From the NCBI RefSeq assembly GCF_012958305.1, contig NZ_JABBYO010000007.1:62001-126000 (forward strand): a stretch of 64,000 nucleotides of DNA, in the 5' to 3' direction. The first letter of the stretch is position 1; each line of letters opens with the position of its first letter. This document shows positions 35,571-45,430 of the stretch, in pieces. The stretch comes from Tautonia rosea. Lineage in GTDB: Bacteria; Planctomycetota; Planctomycetia; Isosphaerales; Isosphaeraceae. Under the pieces are notes generated by a model that was given only the letters and a program-made list of their open reading frames with translations, searched no databases and was not told the DNA's origin. Made by a program: the position numbers and the translations under genes.

Positions 35571-36457
35571 GGTGTCCCGTCTCCGTCGCCCGAGGCGGGC
35601 CGAAGCTGGAACCGGACGAGCAATTCAACCCGCACAGGAACCTCTTGCAACCGGGTCGATTCCAACCGCCCCTCGCGCGGGGGCTCCTCGTTCGGGATGG
35701 CGACTCGGGGGACGTTGGCGATCGGATCGCCCGGCCTTGCGACTTCCTGAATCGCGACGATCGGCCCGAGCTTGGTCCCGCTCAGGCGGGCGAGCCGTTC
35801 GGCTCGGGTCCTGGCATCGGCCACGGCGGCCTCGTACGCCTGCTCCTCCACCGCCTCGAAGTCCTCGACGATGAACCGGACGAGGTTCATGTCGTACCCT
35901 CGGGAGCTGTATTGATATGGATTGACGTTCGGCTGAGGGCCGATCGTTCCTCCGGCATCCTGCGCCACGTCGAGCAATCGGGCGGCCAGTTGCAACAGCT
36001 CCTCCTCGTCTTTCCCTTGAATCTCGGAGCATCGCACGACGAGCTTGCGGGACAGTTGCACCTCGGGCTTCGCGCTCAGGGTCGTTCGGGGGTCGATGCC
36101 GCCGTACTGATTGGGAGCCGGCCCCTTTTGATCGACGAGCAGCCCACGCTCCTCGATCTCAACCTGATCGAGCTTCAGGTTCGCAAACGCCTCCTCGATC
36201 CTCGCCTTCGCGTCACGATACTTGACGATCGCGTCGGCCGTCAGTTCGGAGGCGGAGGTCACGTGCAGGTCGATTTCCATCAGGTTGGGCATGGCATCGA
36301 CGATCGCCTTGCCCGAGACGGTGATCCCCTCGATGTCCTCGGCTGCCTTGTCGCGGGGGGTGTAAACCACCTGCCCAAACGCCTTGTGTGCCTCCAACCC
36401 CAGCCCGATCGTGCCGAGGAAGACGACGGCCGTCACGACCGATCGCGTTGCTCGCAT
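35567..36457 (-). CDS. SIMPL-domain (DUF541) exported protein
   Basis: A 296-residue exported protein with a signal peptide (VVTAVVFLGTIGLGLEAHKAFG) and a SIMPL/DUF541 domain: ITVSGKAIVDAMPNLMEIDLHV, the strand-helix repeats with KYRDAKARIEEAFANL, RKLVVRC and EQAYEAAVADARTRAERLARL, ending in PVRVELLVRFQL. Proteins of this family form periplasmic oligomers (for example E. coli YggE, Brucella BP26) of unclear role. ATG 36457 follows AAGGAGAG at nine bases; upstream starts lack a signal peptide and overlap the preceding gene. It lies one base from the PQQ-propeller gene. Confidence 0.85.
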   Translation of the reverse strand: MRATRSVVTAVVFLGTIGLGLEAHKAFGQVVYTPRDKAAEDIEGITVSGKAIVDAMPNLMEIDLHVTSASELTADAIVKYRDAKARIEEAFANLKLDQVEIEERGLLVDQKGPAPNQYGGIDPRTTLSAKPEVQLSRKLVVRCSEIQGKDEEELLQLAARLLDVAQDAGGTIGPQPNVNPYQYSSRGYDMNLVRFIVEDFEAVEEQAYEAAVADARTRAERLARLSGTKLGPIVAIQEVARPGDPIANVPRVAIPNEEPPREGRLESTRLQEVPVRVELLVRFQLRPASGDGDGTP

Positions 36458-36458
36458 C

Positions 36459-38693
36459 TTATTGCTCTCCTTCGTCGGTCGTTTGTGCGTCGTCGGAGTT
36501 GGGATTGAGATTCGAGTCGAGATCATCCTCGCCGGGGCGACGCTCGTAGGCCGAGATCGTTCGGTTTGAGACGGCCAACAGCCAACAGTCGGTCAGCAGC
36601 AGGTCGCCGCCGATCGACCCCGTGTCGTCTCCTCGAACGATCCGACGCACGCGGCCGGTCTGCGAATCCAGCTCGAAGATCCCGCGAGGGGTCAGGTGCC
36701 AGATGCCGTCGTTTCGGATGATCGGCCGGCCGTCGTAGCTGCCGCCGGGCAATCGGATCGACCACTCCAGGCGCCGAGAATCGACGTCGAGCGCATCGAC
36801 TTCGGGGCCGCCAAGAATCACGCTGCCTTCCACCGCTCCCAGCAATCGGGCCGACCTGGCCATGGGCCGATCCCATCGCAGGGTCATCCGATCGGGGTCG
36901 ATGGCGGCGATCCGGCCCGACTTCGCTCCCTTGACGAGCAAGGCTCCGTCCACCTCGACCGGACGGCCCGCGGCCGTCACCGGGTCCGGGATGCGGTTCG
37001 AGGAAACGAACACGCGGCCTCCCGAGCCCGACACCGGATCGGTCTCATACGCATAGCCCCAGGCGAGGTCGCCGGTCTCGGCGTCCAGCCGGACGAGCAC
37101 TCCCGCGTGCGTATCCAGAAACACCGCCCCCCCTCGATGCACGAGTTGCGGCTGGGCCTCCTGAAACGGTACACCGTAATAGTAGCGCTGCTGGTCCTGC
37201 CGAAGCGTGCCGACCTCGGCCTTCCAAAGGACCTTGCCGTGACTGGGCTGGATCGCCAGCACAAACAGCCCTGGTCCTTGCTGCGGTTGCTGATTCATGA
37301 ACGTCCGGCCGACGACGAACACCCGATCGCCGACGGGCAGGGGGGGGCCGATCAGGTCGAGACCAGCCAACTCCGAGAGGTCGGTCGATTGCCAGACCAC
37401 GTCTCCCGAGTCCGATCGGCGGCAGACCAGCCGAAACGGTGCATTGTAGTTCTGGTCGCGCAGATCGCGTTCGAGGCTGAGCAGTCGATCGCCGACGGCG
37501 ACCACCAGATAACGGCTCGGGTCGATCATCCGTCCCTGGTTCTGCGAGACGGCTGTGTTCAGATCATGAAACGGGGCCGATCGCCAGAGCATCTTGCCGG
37601 TCGTCAGGTCCACCGCGAACAGGTAGCTAAGGTAATTCACAAACAACCGCGATCCGTCGGTCGCGGTCCCTGGGACCGTCAGACTGAGCGGATTTACCCG
37701 CCACTGTTGCTGTTCCTGCTCGGTCATTCCCGCGACGACCGAATCGCCGAACCGTACCTGCCAGGCCGCCGCTTCCGTTGCGCCGAGCACGGGGGCAGGC
37801 TTCTTGCTGGGATCGGCCGAAGCGGAATCCTCCGGCTCCGGCTCATCAAGAACCCGATCGAGAAACGTCTCCGCCTCCTCGGGCGATCCGGCAATCACCA
37901 CCTCCTCGCCGGCGTATCGCCCCTCAATGTCCCGGCGTAGCTCTTCCACTTCCGAAGCCCGTCCGGCTCGGTGCAGCGCCAGGGCTGCTTTCACGGCGAT
38001 CTGGGCCGGAGGGAGGTCGGAATCGGGATAGTCGCGGAGAATTGCCAGCCAGCACTCGGCTGCGCGGTCGAACCGCCCTTGCTGGAAGCGGAGATCCCCC
38101 AGCCGATCGGCCGCGTCGTCTCCGGACGAGGTGAGAAAGGACGAGGCAAACAACCGTTCAAGCGTCTCCTCCTCCTGCTCACCGACGGCCAGATCGAGCA
38201 ATCGCTGGGCCTCGGCATCGGCAAAGAGGCGGTAAGCCTCGCGTCCTTCGGGGGGGAGGCTCGCCAGCAAGCCCCTCCTGCGTTCCGAAACGCGGATGAT
38301 GAAGCCGTCGTCCCGATCGACGAACCGTTCGTTCTGCTCGTCGGGAATCCCATCGAGTGCCTTGAAGGCCCGTTCCCAGGCCGATCGGCGGGCGAACCGT
38401 TCGAAGTCGTCGAGCGCTTCCTTCACCTCGGTCGAGGCTGGCGGAAGCTGGATCGGCCGCCCCGGCTCCTCGTTCGAGGGCTGCGCGGCCACCAGCTCCA
38501 TCATCATGACCTGGCCGATCGCCGTTTCCGGCCCGCTCGCAAGCAACAGGGCGAACAGCCCAGCCGCTGCAACGGCCCAGCCTCGCGCGGTTCGGCCGCT
38601 CGGCAGCCCGTTTCGGAAGCGATCGACCGACCGGACCCAACCTTGCCGGAATCGTCGAGTCACAAGGGCTTCCCCAGATGGACACACACTCAT
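36459..38693 (-). CDS. PQQ-like beta-propeller protein
   Basis: A 744-residue exported protein and the first gene of the operon. The hydrophobic segment GWAVAAAGLFALLLASG is a signal or anchor. Residues 90-280 are helical with TPR-like spacing (LGDLRFQQGRFDRAAECWLAILRDYP). From about residue 310 there is a PQQ-type propeller in which the repeat pattern is hydrophobic strand, then DLTTGKMLWRS, SGDVVWQST, HGKVLWKAE, ETGDLAWGYA and DRMTLRWDRP. The tryptophan-docking ends match the family; whether it binds a quinone or, like BamB, only scaffolds proteins is open. BamB-type scaffolding would suit the envelope-assembly neighbours. Confidence 0.82.
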   Translation of the reverse strand: MSVCPSGEALVTRRFRQGWVRSVDRFRNGLPSGRTARGWAVAAAGLFALLLASGPETAIGQVMMMELVAAQPSNEEPGRPIQLPPASTEVKEALDDFERFARRSAWERAFKALDGIPDEQNERFVDRDDGFIIRVSERRRGLLASLPPEGREAYRLFADAEAQRLLDLAVGEQEEETLERLFASSFLTSSGDDAADRLGDLRFQQGRFDRAAECWLAILRDYPDSDLPPAQIAVKAALALHRAGRASEVEELRRDIEGRYAGEEVVIAGSPEEAETFLDRVLDEPEPEDSASADPSKKPAPVLGATEAAAWQVRFGDSVVAGMTEQEQQQWRVNPLSLTVPGTATDGSRLFVNYLSYLFAVDLTTGKMLWRSAPFHDLNTAVSQNQGRMIDPSRYLVVAVGDRLLSLERDLRDQNYNAPFRLVCRRSDSGDVVWQSTDLSELAGLDLIGPPLPVGDRVFVVGRTFMNQQPQQGPGLFVLAIQPSHGKVLWKAEVGTLRQDQQRYYYGVPFQEAQPQLVHRGGAVFLDTHAGVLVRLDAETGDLAWGYAYETDPVSGSGGRVFVSSNRIPDPVTAAGRPVEVDGALLVKGAKSGRIAAIDPDRMTLRWDRPMARSARLLGAVEGSVILGGPEVDALDVDSRRLEWSIRLPGGSYDGRPIIRNDGIWHLTPRGIFELDSQTGRVRRIVRGDDTGSIGGDLLLTDCWLLAVSNRTISAYERRPGEDDLDSNLNPNSDDAQTTDEGEQ

Positions 38694-38738
38694 GAAGGCT
38701 CAAGATAGCACTGTTGTATCGAAGTGGTCGCAGAGGGG

Positions 38739-38766
38739 GCAAGCGAATTCTTTCGGAATTCCTTGC
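38739..38766. repeat. Inverted repeat between divergent transcription units
   Basis: GCAAG and GAATTC on one side pair with GAATTC and CTTGC on the other, 11 pairs with one bulged C, around loop TTTCG. It lies in the 219-base gap between the 20-kb minus-strand operon and the plus-strand enolase-like gene, about 45 bases before the operon's start codon. It could be an operator or a 5' leader hairpin; no direct evidence of either. Confidence 0.4.
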
Positions 38767-38912
38767 ACGCATGGGTTTCGTGATTCGCCCTCAAGAGCCG
38801 GCTCCCCGCTCGACCCGTGCGATTGCACCCCGTATGATCGCGCCGATTCGATCCGGCACCGAAACCTTGATCGTGAATTGGCTCAAACGAACTGCTCAAA
38901 GGAATTTGTGAG

Positions 38913-40007
38913 ATGAAGATCGCCCGCGTTGACTCGTTTTCCGTCGAGGTGCCACAAAAACCGCCGATCGCCCCCTATCACAGCCGCTATCGCGGTGCCT
39001 CGTCCACCTTTTCCATTTTGATCCGCCTCGAAACCGACACCGGAATGGAAGGCTGGGGAGAAACCCCTCAGGTCTATCTCGGCACCAAGCTTACCGGCCG
39101 AGAGGCCGAAGGGCTCCGGTCAATGCTCGTGGGAATCGATCCGACGAACATCATGGCCGTCTATGAAGACTTGAAATTCGATCACATTTACATCCAGAGC
39201 GCCGTTGAGATGGCCCTCTGGGACCTGACGGGGAAGATCTATGCCTTGCCCCTGTTCCGCCTCCTCGGCGGCCCTTATCGACGCGAGATCGAGCTGGCCG
39301 CCTGCATGGGGATTCAATCGTACGAGCGTGCCGGCGAAATCGCGAAGCTCTATGTTGAGATGGGTTTTTCGACCCTCAAGACCAAGGCCGGTCGCGATCC
39401 CGAGGAAGACCTGGCGATGGTCCGAGGCGTTCGAGACGCCGTCGGCGACCGCCTGGAGCTGCGCATCGACCCCAACACCGGCTATTCTCCCGAGGTCTGC
39501 GAGCAACTTGCAAAGGATCTCGAACCGTACCGCCTTCAATACTTCGAGCAGCCGATGCCCGAAGACCTGATCGACGACTCGGCCCGCATCCGAGCCCTCA
39601 CCTCGACCCCGCTGGCGCTGAACGAGTCGGTCACGACGATGGCCCGCGTTCGTACGATCCTTGAGAAACAGGCGGCCGACGTGCTCTTGCCCGATACGTA
39701 TCAGTGCGGCGGCATCTGGGCCACGAAGCTTGTGGCCGAGGTCGCTGCCTCGGCCGGGGTTCCTTGCGTTGTCCACTGCTCGCATGATTTGGGGCCGAAG
39801 ACCGCCGCCATGCTTCACCTGGCCGCCAGCACGCCGAATTTCCCGATGGCAAACGATTGTACGTATTACGGACTGATTGACGATGTGATCGCTCACCCCT
39901 TCACCATCGAGTCGGGCCGCATGACCGTTCCCGAAGCCCCGGGCCTCGGCATCGAGGTTGATCTGGAGAAGGTCCGCAAGTATCAGATCGACGCCTCCTC
40001 GTCCTGA
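38913..40007 (+). CDS. Enolase-superfamily enzyme (mandelate racemase/MLE type)
   Basis: A 364-residue cytosolic enzyme of the enolase superfamily. The barrel carries K-x-K in LKTKAGRD (the general base), metal ligands D in RIDPNTG, E in YFEQPMP and E in LALNESV, and a C-terminal HCSHDLG segment. The N-terminal capping domain starts at MKIARVDSF. The binding-site loops resemble muconate lactonizing and dipeptide-epimerase branches, and substrate remains open. AAAGGA precedes the ATG by nine bases. There is no signal peptide, unlike the family member at 16.9 kb. It stands alone, with a hairpin after its stop and 158 bases before gcvT. Confidence 0.85.
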   Translation: MKIARVDSFSVEVPQKPPIAPYHSRYRGASSTFSILIRLETDTGMEGWGETPQVYLGTKLTGREAEGLRSMLVGIDPTNIMAVYEDLKFDHIYIQSAVEMALWDLTGKIYALPLFRLLGGPYRREIELAACMGIQSYERAGEIAKLYVEMGFSTLKTKAGRDPEEDLAMVRGVRDAVGDRLELRIDPNTGYSPEVCEQLAKDLEPYRLQYFEQPMPEDLIDDSARIRALTSTPLALNESVTTMARVRTILEKQAADVLLPDTYQCGGIWATKLVAEVAASAGVPCVVHCSHDLGPKTAAMLHLAASTPNFPMANDCTYYGLIDDVIAHPFTIESGRMTVPEAPGLGIEVDLEKVRKYQIDASSS

Positions 40008-40024
40008 CCGGCTCGTCGCCGGTC
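40006..40024 (+). terminator. Hairpin over the enolase-like gene stop
   Basis: GACCGGC and GCCGGTC pair fully around TCGTC, overlapping the TGA. There is no T-run. It may terminate or protect the transcript. Confidence 0.35.
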
Positions 40025-40165
40025 AACACGCGGTTGTCCTTGGGTGGCTGGCTTCGCTAGAATCGCCCCAAATCCGGACTCGGCCGCGTCGTGATGAGAT
40101 GAGACGAGATTCCCCTTGGCCGTGATGGCTCCGCGCGCTGATCATGTAGCGAGGTTCTGCTTCCC

Positions 40166-41275
40166 ATGTCCACTGTCGAACTCTTGAAAACCCCCCTGTA
40201 CGACTGGCACAAGGCCCACGGCGGCCGGCTGGTTGAGTTCGGCGGCTGGGTGATGCCGGTCCAGTATTCGAGCATCGTCGAGGAACATCGGGCTGTCCGA
40301 CAACACGTTGGCCTGTTCGACATCAGCCACATGGGCCGCCTCCGCTTCGACGGACCCGATGCCCTGGCCTGGCTTCAGCACGTCACGACCAACGACGTGG
40401 CCCGCCTCGCCCCCGGCCGAATTCAGTACAGCCTGATCTGTGACGAGGACGGGGGCATCCTCGACGACGTACTCGTGTACCACCTGACCGAAGCAGACGG
40501 GTACGGACTCGTCTGCAACGCCTCGAACCGCCTCCGCGTGGTCGAGCAGTTCGAGCAGCAGGCCGGCTCCTTCAACGCGACTCTGGCCGACTCGACCCTC
40601 GATACGGCCATGATCGCCATTCAAGGGCCGGCCGCGCTGTTGACCCTTCAAGAGCTGTTCGAAGGACCCTCCCTCGCCGAACAGGGCTACTACAGCCATA
40701 CCTCCGGCCAGGTCCTCGGCACCCGGGCCTCGGCCAGCCGAACCGGGTACACCGGCGAAGACGGCTTCGAGCTGATCGTCCATCGCGACGTGGCCGAGGC
40801 CGTTTGGCTCGAACTGCTCGAATGCGGCCTCAAACGCGGCATCCGCCCCTGCGGCCTCGGCGCCCGAGACACCCTCCGCTTCGAGGCCGCCATGCCCCTC
40901 TACGGGCACGAGCTGAGCGAATCGGTCAACCCCTTTGCCGCCGGTCTCGCCCCGTTCGTGAAGCTCGACAAGGGAGACTTCGTTGGCCGCGACGCCCTGA
41001 CTCGTCTGAAGGAGGCCCCCGGCGCCGCCCGGATCGGCCTGAAGCTTCCCGGCCGCAAGATCGCCCGCCAGGGTTGCGGCGTCCTCCGGGGCGACACCCT
41101 GATCGGCACCGTCACCTCCGGCACCTTCGCCCCAACCCTCCAGCAGAGCCTCGCCATGGCCCTCGTCACCCCCGAGGCTCCCCCGCTCGGCACCGAGCTC
41201 GTGGTCGAGATTCGCGGCCACCGTGAACCGGCCGAGGTCGTCGAATTGCCCTTCTACCGCCGCCCCCGATCCTAG
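40166..41275 (+). CDS. gcvT: Aminomethyltransferase (glycine cleavage T protein)
   Basis: The T protein, 369 residues, transfers the methylene group from aminomethyl-lipoyl-GcvH to tetrahydrofolate, releasing ammonia. Diagnostic stretches are LYDWHKAHGGRLVEFGGWVMPVQY, GLFDISHMGRLRFDG with the folate-binding region after it, LQHVTTNDVARL, SRTGYTGEDGFEL, and GLGARDTLRFEAAMPLYGHEL. The length agrees with E. coli GcvT (364). The cluster order is T, H, P1, P2, then lipoyl ligase, with unrelated genes and repeats in between. No glycine riboswitch was seen in the 158 bases before it. Confidence 0.95.
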   Translation: MSTVELLKTPLYDWHKAHGGRLVEFGGWVMPVQYSSIVEEHRAVRQHVGLFDISHMGRLRFDGPDALAWLQHVTTNDVARLAPGRIQYSLICDEDGGILDDVLVYHLTEADGYGLVCNASNRLRVVEQFEQQAGSFNATLADSTLDTAMIAIQGPAALLTLQELFEGPSLAEQGYYSHTSGQVLGTRASASRTGYTGEDGFELIVHRDVAEAVWLELLECGLKRGIRPCGLGARDTLRFEAAMPLYGHELSESVNPFAAGLAPFVKLDKGDFVGRDALTRLKEAPGAARIGLKLPGRKIARQGCGVLRGDTLIGTVTSGTFAPTLQQSLAMALVTPEAPPLGTELVVEIRGHREPAEVVELPFYRRPRS

Positions 41276-41297
41276 AGCAGTTCCCGAGTGCAAGGAG

Positions 41298-41470
41298 CGC
41301 CTTCTCCCCGCTCGCGTGGAGAGGCAGACCGAGACCTCCGCCACCCTCTCCCCCGCGAGCAGAGCGGGGGAGAGGGTGGCCGCAAGGCCGGGTGAGGGGG
41401 GCTGTGCCCCGAACCTCACGCCTTGCCATCCAAACGCAGCCCCCTCTCCCCGCACGCGGGGCGAGGAAGC
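41298..41470. repeat. Dispersed palindromic repeat, copy A
   Basis: Lies between gcvT and gcvH. Its centre is a perfect 15-base inverted repeat, CCACCCTCTCCCCCG (41341-41355) and CGGGGGAGAGGGTGG (41365-41379), with a 9-base loop. The stretch GGGGGAGAGGGTGGCCGCA and GGCCGGGTGAGGGGG (41366-41400) recurs in copy C almost unchanged. A second small palindrome, CCCCGC/GCGGGG, is near its right end. Confidence 0.75.
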
Positions 41471-41538
41471 CAGTACTCAACCCTCTCCGCCGCTTTCGAG
41501 AACAAACAGCCTTTGCCCCCCAAGGAGCCCCGACGATC

Positions 41539-41934
41539 ATGGACCCCAAGGATCTCAAGTACGCCCCCACTCACGAATGGGTCTCGATCGACGGCGACGT
41601 GGCGACCGTCGGCCTCTCGACCTTCGCCGTCGAGCAGCTGACCGACCTCATCATGATCGACCTCTCCAAGGCCACCCCCGGCACCACCCTCTCCGCCGGC
41701 GACTCCTTCGGCGAGGTTGAGAGCGTCAAGTCCGTCAACGACCTCTACGCCCCCCTCTCGGGCGAGGTCATCGAGGTCAACGCCTCCGTCGCCGACGACG
41801 TCAACCAGATCGCCCAGGACCCCCTCGGCTCCGGCTGGATCCTCAAGCTCCGCCCCTCCTCCCCCGACGCCGAGCTTCCCAATCTTCTCGACTTCGACGC
41901 CTACCAGAAAAAGGTCGCCGAGGACTCGCACTGA
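41539..41934 (+). CDS. gcvH: Glycine cleavage system H protein
   Basis: The 131-residue lipoyl carrier of the glycine cleavage system. It shuttles the aminomethyl group between P, T and L proteins. The lipoylated lysine is K64 in GEVESVKSVNDLYAP, the same position as in E. coli, and APTHEWVSIDGDVATVGLS opens the hammerhead fold. The ATG at 41539 gives the usual N-terminus; the frame extends further upstream only through the repeat sequence. Lipoylation probably depends on the ligase-like gene at 48.1 kb. The codon use is strikingly C-ending and agrees with the neighbouring gcv genes. Confidence 0.95.
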   Translation: MDPKDLKYAPTHEWVSIDGDVATVGLSTFAVEQLTDLIMIDLSKATPGTTLSAGDSFGEVESVKSVNDLYAPLSGEVIEVNASVADDVNQIAQDPLGSGWILKLRPSSPDAELPNLLDFDAYQKKVAEDSH

Positions 41935-42011
41935 TCGGGAACTTCAAGAATGCTTCGAGCACTCTCAGGACTGCTGATCCCCTCTCTGCGATCAAGCGGT
42001 AAAATGGTGCC

Positions 42012-42503
42012 ATGAAGCCCAGGGTTTACCTTGAGACCACTCTGCCCAGCTATCTGACCGCATGGCCGAGCCGCGAGCTGGTGCGGGCAGCTCATCAGCA
42101 GATCACCCAGGAATGGTGGACGGGCCGGGATGCGTTTGAGCTGTACACATCCCGACTCATCCTGCTGGAGTGTCAAGCTGGTGATGCCCAGGCTGCGGCC
42201 ACTCGCGTATCTTCCCTCGAAGGAATTCCTCTGCTGGAGGAAACGCCTGAGGTTGCGACATTAGCGCAATCTCTGATCAGAGATGTCCCTCTTCCCGAAC
42301 GGGCGGCGGCTGATGCGGTCCACATCGCCCTTGCGGCATTCCTCGGTCTGGATTACCTCTTGACCTGGAATTGCAAACATATCGCAAACGTGACGTTGCG
42401 ACCACGAATTGAGGCTGTTTGTCGTGCTGCCGGATACGAACCTCCATTGATCTGCACGCCCGAAGAATTACCCACTGGAGGCCAGGACGATGAAGGAAGA
42501 TAG
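42012..42503 (+). CDS. PIN-domain protein, probable VapC-type toxin
   Basis: A 163-residue PIN-domain protein. PIN toxins cut RNA with Mg2+ held by acidic residues. The N-terminal strand is VYLETTLPSYLTAWPS with an acidic residue, the central helix TSRLILLECQAGDA contributes the second, and AADAVHIALAAFLGLDYLLTWNCKHIAN provides the third and the family's typical final strand. The last 14 bases overlap the next gene. Its position inside the glycine cleavage cluster, between repeat copies A and B, suggests insertion of a mobile toxin unit. Action on RNA is inferred from the family. Confidence 0.8.
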   Translation: MKPRVYLETTLPSYLTAWPSRELVRAAHQQITQEWWTGRDAFELYTSRLILLECQAGDAQAAATRVSSLEGIPLLEETPEVATLAQSLIRDVPLPERAAADAVHIALAAFLGLDYLLTWNCKHIANVTLRPRIEAVCRAAGYEPPLICTPEELPTGGQDDEGR

Positions 42504-42699
42504 TGTTTTGGAGCAAGTTCGAGCAGCCCGAGAGGCCTATGCCAAGCTTTTTGGCTACGACGTTCACGCCATGGTGGCTGACCTTCGAGCGCGAGACGAT
42601 CGTGATGTCCGGCCAATCGTAAGGCTTCCCCATCGCAAGCCGTCCGAGGGGCGCGTTTCTGAGGTGGCCGGTTCGACCCGCAACAGTGACGAGGGCTGA
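42490..42699 (+). CDS. Probable antitoxin partner of the PIN protein
   Basis: A 69-residue charged protein (MKEDSVLEQVRAAREAYAKLFGYDVHAMVADLRARDD) that overlaps the toxin gene by 14 bases and has GGAG nine bases before its ATG. Short helical proteins with an 'LFGYDVHAM' core are the usual partners of this PIN subgroup, with the toxin gene coming first. The DNA-binding part, if any, cannot be recognised. The C-terminal half (PIVRLPHRKPSEGR) is basic and probably disordered. Confidence 0.6.
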   Translation: MKEDSVLEQVRAAREAYAKLFGYDVHAMVADLRARDDRDVRPIVRLPHRKPSEGRVSEVAGSTRNSDEG

Positions 42700-42934
42700 T
42701 CATCGCCGAGCCCGTCCTGGCGGAGGCTACCCTGCGCAACCAACCTTCCTCCCAGCCCGGACCTGATGTTGGTTGGGGTGAATCGGGCAGACCAACCTCA
42801 TCCGGGAACATGGCGGCCTCCCGGAGTTTCGGCTCGAGGTCACACGTCTCATCCACACTCGTGGGTCCGCACTGCGATACCCTTCGGCCCATCCCTCGGG
42901 ATCGAACATCCCCCAGCCCAGGACGCATCCGAAG

Positions 42935-43645
42935 ATGACCACGCCCCGAGGAGTACCGTTCCCAAAGGCCTGGCCGTCGATCGAGCTCCCGGGCTACCGC
43001 GATCATCCCGACCTGGCGACCTACTCGTTCTTCGCGTACGAGACGCTGCCTCCCGCGCCGTCTAAACACGTCCAAGGCACCTTTGACTGGCTCAAAGCCC
43101 GGCCGATCCATGCTCCTCTGGAGGCCGGGTGGGCAGAGGACGCTGCGACGCGCTTGCCCGCGCTCGTCCGCGAGGCCAAGGCGAAGGGCCTGACGCTGCC
43201 CGAGTCGTTCTTGACCTTCATCGCGGACCCGGAACTCGTCGGCCGTGTTCGATCGTGCACCGACTGCTACTTCGAACTCCCCGATTGCCTGTTGCGACCC
43301 CCGTGGAACTCCGAGGCCGCGCTCGTCCACTTTCTTTCTGACTCGCAGGGATGCCTGTTCTGGTACCTGTACCTCGATCCGAACTCCGATCCCGTCGTCC
43401 TCGTATCCCTCAATGACTATGGCGATCCTTCTGAGTCGGTTCCGGAGATCGATCCATCGAATACACCCTCCGGAGACGGCGAATCAGATTCTCCATGGAG
43501 CGAAGGTCCCTGGCTCTGCGTTTCGTCGTTCGAGGAATTTCTCTACCGGTTCTGGATCGAGAACGAGATCTGGTATGCCATCTCCGAGGAAGCCCGGTCG
43601 TTGAATGACGAGGAACGGGCATACGCAGAGCATTACGTGACCTAA
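42935..43645 (+). CDS. SMI1/KNR4 (SUKH)-like protein
   Basis: A 236-residue acidic protein without signal peptide. The core LPESFLTFIADPELVGRVRSCTDCYFELPD and SFEEFLYRFWIENEIWYAI agrees with the SMI1/KNR4 (SUKH) superfamily, many of whose bacterial members give immunity to polymorphic or contact-dependent toxins. No toxin gene is next to it; the PIN pair ends 236 bases before. It could be an orphan immunity gene or a housekeeping member of the superfamily. It is one of the unrelated genes within the gcv cluster. Confidence 0.6.
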   Translation: MTTPRGVPFPKAWPSIELPGYRDHPDLATYSFFAYETLPPAPSKHVQGTFDWLKARPIHAPLEAGWAEDAATRLPALVREAKAKGLTLPESFLTFIADPELVGRVRSCTDCYFELPDCLLRPPWNSEAALVHFLSDSQGCLFWYLYLDPNSDPVVLVSLNDYGDPSESVPEIDPSNTPSGDGESDSPWSEGPWLCVSSFEEFLYRFWIENEIWYAISEEARSLNDEERAYAEHYVT

Positions 43646-43832
43646 GCTGGAACCCATCGACTTCGGTTCTGGGGCGTTGAAGGTGCGATGGACTCGCTAT
43701 GAGGTTCCTCGGAAGTCGCCTCGTCGGTTCGTAGGCCGTCTCGTAGAATAAGCGCCTACAATGACGCTGAGGGCCGGGCGATCGCGCACCGGCTCCTGGA
43801 GACGCCCGATCATCCGAACCCCCTGGCTGGTA

Positions 43833-45188
<1,356 letters not shown>

Positions 45189-45218
45189 TCGATTGCGCCG
45201 CGCACGCTGAAGGCGTCG

Positions 45219-45308
45219 GACCCCTCACCCCCCGCACTCGTGGGCGAGGGTTGGTTTTCACTCCCTCTCCCCCGTTCGCGGGCGGAGAGGGCCAGGGGTG
45301 AGGGGGGT
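45219..45308. repeat. Dispersed palindromic repeat, copy B
   Basis: Lies between gcvPA and the Uma2 gene. It shares GACCCCTCACCCC and GCACTCG with copy C and the CCCTCTCCCCC/GGAGAGGG hairpin with A and C, ending in CAGGGGTGAGGGGGG. The palindrome is less perfect than in copy A. Confidence 0.7.
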
Positions 45309-45430
45309 CTTCTCACCCTCAATTGCCGATCGAACCACCGGCGACAACGACACCACGAACACGTACCATTTCATCCCACGCCCTAACCTCCGACCATCCC
45401 GGCCCCTCCATCCCCTCGGAGCCGATTCCC

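Noticed and set aside
40008-40165. Glycine riboswitch before gcvT
   Set aside because: No tandem aptamer core or conserved glycine-riboswitch motif could be found in this 158-base leader.
40142-41455. Minus-strand 437-residue open frame opposite gcvT
   Set aside because: gcvT is certain on the plus strand; the antisense frame runs across its whole length with no similarity to anything.
42737-42775. CAACCAAC/GTTGGTTG inverted repeat after the toxin pair
   Set aside because: Only eight pairs with a 23-base loop in a non-coding gap and no T-run; could easily be chance.
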